A stretch of DNA of 64,000 nt from Haliclystus octoradiatus (lineage: Eukaryota > Cnidaria > Staurozoa > Stauromedusae > Haliclystidae). The stretch spans positions 23,512,445 to 23,576,444 of the forward strand of contig OU744446.1 of the NCBI GenBank assembly GCA_916610825.1. The letters run 5' to 3'. The position numbers were made by a program, and so were the translations under genes. The stretch's first letter is position 1. Each line of letters begins with the position of its first letter. The notes below the pieces were generated by a model that had not been told where the DNA came from, made no database searches, and was given only the letters and a program-made list of their open reading frames with translations. Positions 33,370 through 46,100 of the stretch are shown in pieces.

Positions 33370-34109
33370 TTACATTCCACAATATTTCTGTGAAGTTTCA
33401 ACTTTTTTTAAACTTTTAAGAGCAGCAGCAAGATGTGTTACCAAACATTCAATGTCATTTGTACCCTCTTTCCACGCCATTAACATGGCAAATGCTTTCT
33501 CACCAATATCATCATAATTAATATGATCTTTATGGATGGAACTAATTATAGCATTCGGTACTGTTAATTTGCGTCCTAAATGTTTCCAATACGGAATTAT
33601 ATCACGGGATAGTTCATGTAAAAGAGTTTCAGTAAGAATCACATTTTTAGTATCTTGAATACCATTTTGACTTACTAATGGTTTTGATTGCTTTGCCGAG
33701 GCAGCTTCATCATCTGAAAAATTATGAACATAAATATCTTAATAAAGGGAAAAATAATTGAATTAAAATACAACATAGTCACATTTCAAAACTTCAGACT
33801 CTATTTAAGGGCAATTGTCCTGAATTTTAAAATGGAAGTAATAACTTGGATTTATAATGTATGCAATGTGAATCAGTCATATTAAAAGCATAGGCCTACA
33901 TCGTTGAAAGAGAAGGAGGTGACAATCAATCATCACAATGTATTACCCAATCAAGGAAACAGATTTGTTGTACTCAATTTTGAGGTTTTAGTCCGTAAGT
34001 CCGTTGAAGTCTGTAATTAATTTATCTGCTTTTGTCTTACCTTGGTATGATGTTTCAATTTTTCTTTTCAAAGCAATTGAAGACTCTAGCAGTGGCTTTG
34101 GTGGTGTAT
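33370..34109 (-). CDS. Death-domain exons
   Basis: Exon 34109-34041 (TPPKPLLESSIALKRKIETS) is a linker. Exon 33713-33370 starts at TTTTCAG|AT and encodes a linker and then a Death-fold: ELSRDIIPYWKHLGRKLTVP, IISSIHKDH, GEKAFAMLMAWKEG, ECLVTHLAAALKSL, with the characteristic W..L...L spacing and the helix-5 MLMAW. Death domains mediate homotypic assembly in apoptosis and innate immune signalling. The phase at the upstream acceptor requires a preceding exon ending one base into a codon, which the protease exon at 47521 supplies. Confidence 0.8.
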
Positions 34110-37100
34110 CTGATAAAAAATAGGAATCAAATAAAGTACTTTGTTGGTCAGCAGCAGGTGTTGCATGCATTGGCAGGGTCTTTATAAAACATTTTTCCCT
34201 CCAGATTCTAATTTTGCTTCCCAAAATATGATGGTAATTAAATCATATAAATGTTTGCACACCTTTAATTTAAAGGGTTATTTCCTATTTGTTGTCATAT
34301 AAGGTGATACAAATTGTACCTTTTACCTTAAAATAAGGTAAATTATATTTCTTTTACTTATAAAACTTGAATACAACTACAGTAGGCCTATTCCCTTCCT
34401 TTCCCTCTGAATTTGTGCTATTGTGAATTGTGACTCTCAGTCGAGGATTCCTCCATTTCATCGGACCTGTGCATATGTATTAGGCATCTATAATACAGTT
34501 AAGCCTGGTTCAGCTTACTACGCCATGATTCGGCATGCTTTAGGAATACATTGGCCCAACTTAGGCCTACTGTCTACTGCTAAAATTAGGAAACTTTCCC
34601 CTTCTGCCTCTGCTATTGCTCACCAACGTCAGATGTCTTCTGTAGGTCACATCGAAAGATCAAAGATGTATGCCCCTCAACCGCTGCATGACATCCTTCA
34701 TTGGCAACCGAAGGAGATGCTTCGACGGGGCTATGGGAAAGTAGTATCTTTGTCAGCTATGCCTGACCGTAATTTGTGGTGTTCTTTGTGTAGCAACTAT
34801 GTTAGGCGTAAGCGGGACGGCACATTCCTATAATCTGACCGTCTAGACTACTAATATGATATACATGGCTTATTACACTCCCATTTAAATTCAATCAGAA
34901 CCCTAACTGTATATGCATACCAGGGACACAATTAAGACCACCTTCAAAACACCTTAACAATTGGATCAGATAAAGGTAGTGTGGACGCTTTCTGAATTGT
35001 GTAAAAAGATGCCATTATTAGCATGTGATTTAATAGATCCTTGGGATGGTTCTCAATAACGATTGTATTGTAATCTTTCACATTTAAGAAGCTGTAATAG
35101 GTACTTGAGCTTTGGTAGGGTTGGTGGATCTATATGTTAATTAATGTCAAATGTATATATTATATTCGGTAATATTGCATGATAATGTTAGCAACATATA
35201 TAGAGTTCTTAATCTTCAACCATTGTATGATTAGATTTTCATGAATAAACTTAATTTGGTTCTTCACTTCCAAGTGGATTAGATAATACGATCGCAGAGC
35301 AGCTGAATATCTGTAGTTTAGATTCCTCATTGGAATTAATGAATTCAACATTGACTTTATCTGAACATCAAATAAATAAGTATACCGTAAAATAAATGAC
35401 GTGGTTCAAAGGGTGTAGAAACTAATTTACCATATTTGTTGTCATGGTAACTTGTTAATTCACATTGTCTTTGTCATCACCATAGTAACATTAATATTGT
35501 CATACAGTCATACAGCACATGTCAAACTGTTTCACATTCACTGTCATAGTTCCTGTCATGTTGTCAATTCACTAATGGTTATTTGTCTGTTGCCCTAATT
35601 TAGTGTTATATTGAGTGTTTGTATTGTGATTGGTCAACTTGTAATCATTGCTGTGTTTTAACTAATCTTGTGCTACACTTCCCATCCACTGTTCGTCTTG
35701 GGGCCACATAGTACGGTCGTAATAGATTGTTATTAAAATTATACGCTGTAGTTTTCTCTTGGCCTACTTCTTGTCTTGTTGTTCTTGCGGTCTCAAGCGG
35801 ACAGTCAAATACAGTTACAGTCCTCTGAAGTCAACGTTAGGCTTTGGAAAGCAAAGCAATTATCTAAATAACATGGTCCGTCTTTGGAACCTGAATCAGT
35901 GGTAAGTTTTTTTTGTGCTTATTTGTTAGCACTCCTTGAGTAGTTATTTTAGTTTGTCTTTTAGCATACTAGACAAAAACAGAACGCCGTTTCTATTAGC
36001 CTGTATCTCAGATTAGATCAGGGATTGAAACAATCCTAGAGTTTTCTTTTGTGCATTGAAAGCACTTTAGAATAGAACGCAATTTTTTGATCAGTTTTCT
36101 TTGTGTTTTTTACAATTAAATTACGCATTAGAATATAACGCATTTTCAAGTTTCTTTTTACTTTCTGAATTAGTTTTTTGTTTATTTAGTAGACATCTTC
36201 TCTTTGAATATTCCTTTGTTTCCGATCGTTTGACTTTAATCGTGATATATATATCGGCCCTCTTGCTTATTGGCACGATTCTTCAATAATATTTACTCAA
36301 CTTTTTAAATTATTTTTGCTAGCGTATTGTGTTGTTTTGCTCATTGGCTGCAGACTTTGATGCTTAAGAACATAATATAAGTCTATGCCGCATAGCTTAG
36401 TAAAGATATAGTATATTCTGTGTGGGATATCAATCTGATTTTCTCTGATCTTTTGACGACTTTGGCCTGATATCAGCATTTAGGTCTACAACCAGGCTAG
36501 ATGCCCAAAACAATGCTTCTTTGTTCTGCTTTTGTGTTTATTTTATTTTGTTAGGTTCCAGTACGTGGTAATAATTTGGTCTGGCTTGGTTGGCACAGCA
36601 TGAGCAAAAGTAAAGCAAAAGCAGAAATGTCCTCGGTGAGTTCAGACGACTTTCTTCGGGAAGCAAACGAATTTGATCATGCGATCGCACAAGCCGCTAG
36701 GAATGTTTCCAAAGTAAATTCAGCAACAAGAAAATACATGATTACCAGGTTAGAGCGTTTGTTTTCAAGTTTAACTAATGCGACGTACTCTTTAGCCCAC
36801 GAATCTCCTACCGATATTTCTGTAGAAATAAGTGAGCAATACATTCATAGGGAGGCACTATTTTATCAAACTATCGATTTATTACATTCAGTGACTCCTG
36901 AGTCACCAGGGTTAACAAGTTCTTTCGTAAATCAGGCTCGTCAATATTCTGATTCCGACGAGATGCGAAATAAATCTGCAGTTCCTAGAAATCCTAGCAA
37001 TTTGCCTTCAGTAAGCAAACAAACACCGTCAAGTAGAAAAATTAAGCGACACCATGTCAACAAAGGCGGCGCTCCTTTAGATCAAACAAATGTGTTAACA

Positions 37101-40100
37101 ACTAATACAAGCGAGTCAATTTTAGCATCAATTGCAGATGCGTTATCTGCAATGCAAATCAAGCTTCCCACGTTTTCTGGTATCGCCATTCAATATCAAG
37201 ATTTTATTTCTTCCTTTAAAGCACAGGTTGATAGTAGGCATACGTTAAGTTCTGCAACAAAATTCCATCATTTAGTATCACATTTATCACAAAATGCCTT
37301 GTCATCCGTAAACTCATTGCCTCGTGATGATGAAGGGTATGCAACAGCTTTATCAACATTAGACAAATTGTATGGAAACTCACACAAAATTGCTAGAGCA
37401 CATTTAGATTTACTTTGTATTGATGAGCCAGTGTCGTATAAATTTCCGCTAGAAGTAGAACGGCTTTATCATCAATTATTAGCTGCTTCTTCCACCTTCG
37501 ATAGATTGAAATATAATAATGATGTAAATTCTACATCCACGCTTTTGAAAATTATAGATCGTCTGCCTGAACATGCTCAGTATCGTTGGCGAAAACTGAA
37601 CAATTCACAAAAAACTTTGGCCACTTTTCATGATTTGGTTTTATTCATGGAAAAGGAGACAGATTTTGTCAATGATCCAGTATGGTCACGTTTAAGTCAC
37701 AAAGCAACGGTACATCCTTCCAAAAATATTTCTTCAATAAATGTTACCACCAATCAAAATTCTTCAAGTAGTAATAACCCTTTTTGTGTATTTTGTGATC
37801 AAAATCATAAATCTCGAAACTGCCCAAATACTGGTTTATCGCAAGATGAAATAATCAAAACTTTAAAAGATAATCAGCTATGTTTTCGCTGCTTTTCCCC
37901 TGGTCATTTTAGCCAGCGATGTTTTTCACGAACAATATGTTCCATCTGCAATAGAAGGCATCATACGTTTTTACACAAAAATGCTCCAACCTTTGTTCAG
38001 ACTGCACCTGCAGCAGTCACTAATACTATTCATACTTCGTTAGCAGACAGTGCAAAAGTACTATTACCTGTTGTTGTTTTAGATGTAATCGGACCAAATG
38101 GATCCACTCAAGTAAATGCATTGCTTGACACAGGAAGTCAATTTACATTAATAAATGCATCTATATGCCAAAAATTAGGAATTGAAGGACATGTTGACAC
38201 GTTGAATTTCAATACTGTGTCCAATACCAAAACTGTTCAACAGTGTGAACGGGTTACAGTCCCAGTAAAATCTTTGACCAAAAATTGTTTTCGATTGACC
38301 AATGTTGCATCCGTGAAAGGATTATTTTTACCTTATATTTCCAACATTCCTCCTTCTATAAAATCCCTTCCCCATATCGCAGAGCATGTTTCTAATTTTG
38401 CTCAGGGACGCCTAGATATGCTGATTGGAGCCGATCACAGTGATCTCATCCTTCCAACAGAAACCATAAATGGAAGCTCTACTAAGGAGCCAATTGTCAT
38501 AAAAACGCCTTTAGGGTGTTCTCTTTTAGGAGGGGAAAGTAGTTGCAAAAATTTAAGTTCTTCTGGTGGAATTAATGTGATTGCCAATAATTTAGAAACT
38601 CCAACCCTACAATCCTTTTGGAACGCGGGTGATCTGTCAGAGGAATATTTTGGTTTGGATAAGCCATACTCCCAAGATGATCTTTTTGCTATACAAAATT
38701 TGAAGAGCTCGTTAAAAGTTGTAGAAGGGCATTTTCAAGCCGATCTTTTATGGAAAAAAGATTTTACAGGGTTACAAAATAACGAAATAGTTGCCAAGAA
38801 ACGTTTGTCTTCATTAGTTAAAAAATTTGAATTTGATCCTAAGTTCAAGGAAGATTACTGTAAGGTGATGCAAGGATATATCAATGATGGTTGTGCAGCT
38901 CTAGTTCAAGATCCGTCTTTAAGTTCTCGTTATACACATTATTTACCCCATTTTGCTGTTTTTCATCCACGTAAACCAGATAAGCTGAGAATAGTTTTTG
39001 ACGCTGCATGTAAATTTCGACAACAATCATTAAATGACCATCTTTTGTCTGGTCCTGATTTGTTAAATTCACTTGTAGGATGTCTGTTGCGCTTCAGAGA
39101 AAATCGATTCTGTGTCCTCAGTGATATCAAAGGCATGTTTCATTGTATAAAAGTAACGCCAGAACACACAGACGCCTTTCGTTTTCTTTGGTTTTTAGAT
39201 AATGATTTTTCAAAACCTGCAGTATTTAAAATGCTTGTTCATGTTTTTGGGGCAATTAGTTCCCCAACTGTTGCAAATGAAGCTTTGCGCAGTATTGCCA
39301 ACTTTGTTGAGGATCCAAACATTAAAGCAGCCATAAGGGACAACTTTTATGTCGATGATTTCCTTTACTCATCTGATGATTTACTAATAATGAATGAGGT
39401 TGTGTCTAAATTGTATGTTTTATTGCAAAATTTTGGTTTTGTTTTGACCAAATGGATAACAAATGCACCATCTGTTTTAAAACATATTCCTGATGTTGAT
39501 AAATCTGCCACCCAGGTCAAATTAGATTTAGGGGAAGATGCTTCTCAAAGAACTTTAGGTGTTGTCTGGGACATTAAACAAGATATCCTTCAATTTGAAT
39601 TACCATCAAAGCTAGAAGTTACTGACACGAAACGAGGAATCCTTTCCTTAATTAGTTCTATGTTTTCCCCTGATGGATTTCTTTCACCAATATACTTAGT
39701 TCCCAAATTAATTATGCGTTCCCTGTGGGCATTGAAGATCGACTGGGACGAACCACTACCACCTGACCAAGCGTCAGAGTGGAAAGAATGGTTGGATGGC
39801 TTAGCATCCTTATCTAAAGTGTCTTACCCAAGATGTTTGAAAGGCCCTGATGTATTATCTTCACATAGCTCTGTTAGTATTCACACCTTCTGTGACGCAA
39901 GTCAAGACGGGATAGGTGTTGTTAGTTATGTAAGAGTTGATCGTAAATTAGAAAGGGGGGAGGGAAAAATTAATGTTGATTCTGGAGTATTTTGCAGGTT
40001 TCTTTTTGCTCGCTCACGCTGTGCTCCGATCAAGTCAGTAACCATCCCACGTCTGGAACTACATGCAGCTACATTAGCGGTAAGGACAATCAATCAAATC

Positions 40101-43100
40101 AAACCTGAATTGCGCATGAAAGTAGATAAGTTTCATTTCTGGAGTGACTCCATGACAACTCTTGCCTACATTAGAAATTCTAGCAGGCGCTTTCCTGTTT
40201 ATGTAGCAAATAGAATAAGTGAAATTTCATCTAGCACTTTCCCTGATCAATGGCACCACTGTCCTGGAAAATTGAATCCAGCTGACATTGCTTCAAGGGG
40301 AATCATGCCCTTGGCATTTAAGGAGTCTATGTGGACTGAAGGTCCTGATTTTTTGAAATTGGATGAATCTTTATGGCCTTCTTTACCAAGTAAAACTATT
40401 GATAAGGCTGAAATTGAGCAATTGTCAAATGCTGTTACAAATATTGTTTCCATTGATTCTGATAACCCTATTGCGTCTTTGATTTGCAAAACACGCTCGT
40501 TTTTCAAATTAATATGCATTGTTGCAAGAGTTTTGATGTTCATCTCCAATTGCAAAAATTCTGTGAAAACAAACAATTTGTCAAATAATAGTTACAATTT
40601 AAGAAATCGAAATGTTAAAAATGTTGTTGTTTCAAATGTTAAAAATGTTGTTGTTTCAAATGTTAAAAATGTTGTTGTTTCAAATGTTGATGTTTTAACT
40701 GATAACTTATTGTTAGAAAGTAAGAGTGTTGTTGTGAAATGTGAACAGTTAAAGGCCTATCCGAAAGAAATCAGTGCACTTAAAAATAAATCAAAAATAC
40801 CGGTAAATAGTAAAATTCTTTTATTAAATCCTTTTCTTGACGACCGAGGAATTATTCGTGTTGGAGGAAGATTGGAAAATTCGAATCTTCCTTATGATGT
40901 TAAACATCCTATTCTTATTCCGAAACAATCTTTTTTGGTAAATTCAATTGTTGAGGATGCACATTTATCTTTGAAGCATACCGGTGTTATGTGTATTGTG
41001 AATTTTATCAGGCAACATTTCTGGATACCTTCACTAACTTCTAAAGTAAAACAAAGAGCTCATGCATGTATCCCTTGCCAGAAACTACATGGACGTCGAA
41101 TGGAACAATTCATGGCACCTTTACCTCATGACAGACTAATACAGACATTCCCCTTTGACGTAACGGGGGTAGACTACTTTGGGCCCTTTTATGTAAAAGT
41201 TTTAAGATCTACTGTTAAGTATTGGGGGTGTATTTTTACCTGCATGTCAATTCGAGCTGTCCATTTAGAAACCTCCTCCTCCCTAGACACAGATAGATTT
41301 ATTTGTGTACTGAGAAGATTTTTAGCTAGGAGAGGAAAACCTAGTAAGATTATATCTGATAATGGGACCAATTTTGTAGGGGCTGAGACCGAACTTAAGG
41401 TGGCGATCTCCAATTGGGATCAAAACCGTGTTTCGCAGTTTCTTCTATCTTCAGGAATCACATGGAAATTCAATCCTGCCGGTGCTCCTCATCATGGTGG
41501 TGCGTGGGAAAGATTGATTCGATCTGTCAAACATTGCCTGAAAACTGTCCTTGGTAACCGATCATATGACCTGGAGACGCTTCAAACATTGCTCACAGAA
41601 GTAGAAGCTGTTCTAAATTGCCGCCCTTTGACTGTTCTATCAAATGATCCTTTGGACCTGGACCCTTTGACGCCAAATCATCTGCTGTTGTTACGGAATG
41701 GTGTGTCTCAACCCCCTGGTACGTTTGACGATTCAGATATGATTCTAAGAAAACGCTGGAGAAAATCGCAAGCCCTCGCTGACTCGTTCTGGACAAAATG
41801 GAGTCAAGAATATGTCACCCTTCTCCAAGCAAGACAGAAATGGAAAACCTCCAAACCAAATATCCAAGTTGGAGACTTGGTTCTAGTCATGGATGATAAT
41901 TTGGTTCGTTCCCAATACCCAATGGGAGTTGTGATAGATGCGCCTGATGGGAAAGATGGTTTGGTACGCCAAGTTAAAATCAAAACTGCAACTGGTCAGC
42001 TAGTGCGTCCGCTGACGAAGATATGTCTCTTGGAGGGACAACCCTGTAAATAAAGACAGTAGCTTGTCGCAATATGTAACCCTGTTGGTTAAATTAATAA
42101 TTAATTTCTAAGAAATAATTTTTTATAGTACGCTACATTGATAAAATAATTGTTACTTTTCAGTTTGTAAATTAGTTTAAATACGTTTAATATGAAAGAC
42201 CAAGATATTTCATGGTGGGGAGTGTAGAAACTAATTTACCATATTTGTTGTCATGGTAACTTGTTAATTCACATTGTCTTTGTCATCACCATAGTAACAT
42301 TAATATTGTCATACAGTCATACAGCACATGTCAAACTGTTTCACATTCACTGTCATAGTTCCTGTCATGTTGTCAATTCACTAATGGTTATTTGTCTGTT
42401 GCCCTAATTTAGTGTTATATTGAGTGTTTGTATTGTGATTGGTCAACTTGTAATCATTGCTGTGTTTTAACTAATCTTGTGCTACACTTCCCATCCACTG
42501 TTCGTCTTGGGGCCACATAGTACGGTCGTAATAGATTGTTATTAAAATTATACGCTGTAGTTTTCTCTTGGCCTACTTCTTGTCTTGTTGTTCTTGCGGT
42601 CTCAAGCGGACAGTCAAATACAGTTACAGTCCTCTGAAGTCAACGTTAGGCTTTGGAAAGCAAAGCAATTATCTAAATAACAAAGGGAGTTGCACTACAA
42701 TGTGATTAATACAACCTATCTGAAATGAAGCTTTACGGAACGGAAGCTTGACAGTTAACAAAGAAGCAATATAGGCCTACATCAACAATCCATCCATTAA
42801 AAATACAGCATTCTTAGGTCTATGTTATATAGCTAATTCATAGTAAATAAATTATATTCAGGAGATCAGACAGTTGTGGTTGCAAAAATGATTGATTGAT
42901 TTTTTGACAACGGTTATTATTAAAAGCTCTGTTTCATAGCATTGATCCTGAAGAAAAGTTATGAGGAAACCTGAATATGATGATGATGATCCTTAATATG
43001 TTCAAAAAGTTATGAGGAAACCTGAATATGATGATGATGATCCCTAATATGTTCAAAAAGTTATGAGGAAACCTGAATATGATGATGATGATCCCTAATA

Positions 43101-46100
43101 TGTTCAAAAAGTTATGAGGAAACCTGAATATGATGATGATGATCCCTAATATGTTCAAAAAGTTATGAGGAAACCTGAATATGATGATGATGATCCCTAA
43201 TATGTTCAAAAAGTTATGAGGAAACCTGAATATGATGATGATGATCCCTAATATGTTCAAAAAGTTATGAGGAAACCTGAATATGATGATGATGATCCTT
43301 AATATGTTCAAAAAGTTATGAGGAAACCTGAATATGATGATGATGATCCTTAATATGTTCAAAAAGTTATGAGGAAACCTGAATATGATGATGATGATCC
43401 TTAATATGTTCAAAAAGTTATGAGGAAACCTGAATATGATGATGATGATCCTTAATATGTTCAAAAAGTTATGAGGAAACCTGAATATGATGATGATGAT
43501 CCCTAATATGTTCAAAAAGTTATGAGGAAACCTGAATATGATGATGATGATCCCTAATATGTTCAAAAAGTTATGAGGAAACCTGAATATGATGATGATG
43601 ATCCTTAATATGATGATGATGATCCTTAATATGTTCAAAAAGTTATGAGGAAACCTGAATATGATGATGATGATCCTTAATATGTTCAAAAAGTTATGAG
43701 GAAACCTGAATATGATGATGATGATCCCTAATATGTTCAAAAAGTTATGAGGAAACCTGAATATGATGATGATGATCCCTAATATGTTCAAAAAGTTATG
43801 AGGAAACCTGAATATGATGATGATGATCCCTAATATGTTCAAAAAGTTATGAGGAAACCTGAATATGATGATGATGATCCTTAATATGTTCAAAAAGTTA
43901 TGAGGAAACCTGAATATGATGATGATGATCCCTAATATGTTCAAAAAGTTATGAGGAAACCTGAATATGATGATGATGATCCCTAATATGTTCAAAAGTT
44001 ATGAGGAAACCTGAATATGATGATGATGATCCCTAATATGTTCAAAAAGTTATGAGGAAACCTGAATATGATGATGATGATCCCTAATATGTTCAAAAAG
44101 TTATGAGGAAACCTGAATATGATGATGATGATCCCTAATATGTTCAAAAAGTTATGAGGAAACCTGAATATGATGATGATGATCCTTAATATGTTCAAAA
44201 AGTTATGAGGAAACCTGAATATGATGATGATGATCCTTAATATGTTCAAAAAGTTATGAGGAAACCTGAATATGATGATGATGATCCCTAATATGTTCAA
44301 AAAGTTATGAGGAAACCTGAATATGATGATGATGATCCCTAATATGTTCAAAAAGTTATGAGGAAACCTGAATATGATGATGATGATCCCTAATATGTTC
44401 AAAAAGTTATGAGGAAACCTGAATATGATGATGATGATCCCTAATATGTTCAAAAAGTTATGAGGAAACCTGAATATGATGATGATGATCCCTAATATGT
44501 TCAAAAAGTTATGAGGAAACCTGAATATGATGATGATGATCCTTAATATGTTCAAAAAGTTATGAGGAAACCTGAATATGATGATGATGATCCTTAATAT
44601 GTTCAAAAAGTTATGAGGAAACCTGAATATGATGATGATGATCCCTAATATGTTCAAAAAGTTATGAGGAAACCTGAATATGATGATGATGATCCTTAAT
44701 ATGTTCAAAAAGTTATGAGGAAACCTGAATATGATGATGATGATCCTTAATATGTTCAAAAAGTTATGAGGAAACCTGAATATGATGATGATGATCCCTA
44801 ATATGTTCAAAAAGTTATGAGGAAACCTGAATATGATGATGATGATCCCTAATATGTTCAAAAAGTTATGAGGAAACCTGAATATGATGATGATGATCCC
44901 TAATATGTTCAAAAAGTTATGAGGAAACCTGAATATGATGATGATGATCCCTAATATGTTCAAAAAGTTATGAGGAAACCTGAATATGATGATGATGATC
45001 CTTAATATGTTCAAAAAGTTATGAGGAAACCTGAATATGATGATGATGATCCTTAATATGTTCAAAAAGTTATGAGGAAACCTGAATATGATGATGATGA
45101 TCCCTAATATGTTCAAAAAGTTATGAGGAAACCTGAATATGATGATGATGATCCCTAATATGTTCAAAAAGTTATGAGGAAACCTGAATATGATGATGAT
45201 GATCCCTAATATGTTCAAAAAGTTATGAGGAAACCTGAATATGATGATGATGATCCCTAATATGTTCAAAAAGTTATGAGGAAACCTGAATATGATGATG
45301 ATGATCCTTAATATGTTCAAAAAGTTATGAGGAAACCTGAATATGATGATGATGATCCCTAATATGTTCAAAAAGTTATGAGGAAACCTGAATATGATGA
45401 TGATGATCCTTAATATGTTCAAAAAGTTATGAGGAAACCTGAATATGATGATGATGATCCCTAATATGTTCAAAAAGTTATGAGGAAACCTGAATATGAT
45501 GATGATGATCCTTAATATGTTCAAAAAGTTATGAGGAAACCTGAATATGATGATGATGATCCCTAATATGTTCAAAAAGTATTGTAAAACTTGAGATATG
45601 ATGATGATGATCCCTAATATGTTCAAAAAGTTATGAGGAAACCTGAATATGATGATGATGATCCCTAATATGTTCAAAAAGTTATGAGGAAACCTGAATA
45701 TGATGATGATGATCCCTAATATGTTCAAAAAGTATTGTAAAACTTGAGATATGATGATGATGATCCCTAATATGTTCAAAAAGTTATGAGGAAACCTGAA
45801 TATGATGATGATGATCCTTAATATGTTCAAAAAGTTATGAGGAAACCTGAATATGATGATGATGATCCCTAATATGTTCAAAAAGTTATGAGGAAACCTG
45901 AATATGATGATGATGATCCCTAATATGTTCAAAAAGTTATGAGGAAACCTGAATATGATGATGATGATCCCTAATATGTTCAAAAAGTTATGAGGAAACC
46001 TGAATATGATGATGATGATCCTTAATATGTTCAAAAAGTTATGAGGAAACCTGAATATGATGATGATGATCCCTAATATGTTCAAAAAGTATTGTAAAAC

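Larger units (their letters stand above)
35414..42682 (+). mobile_element. Full-length BEL/Pao LTR retrotransposon
   Basis: 7269 bp from the first TG to the last CA. Two 460-bp LTRs that I read as identical enclose a leader, one open Gag-Pol frame and a short 3' region. AAAGGG precedes the left LTR and follows the right one, a 6-bp target duplication (BEL elements usually make 4-6 bp). Identical LTRs and an unbroken frame indicate very recent insertion and a possibly autonomous copy. It sits antisense to the host gene, inside its largest intron. Confidence 0.95.

Noticed and set aside
42934..46085. Two long hydrophobic reading frames (353 and 697 codons) on the minus strand
   Set aside because: They are a by-product of a 51-bp tandem repeat whose length is divisible by three; composition is implausible and one indel splits them.
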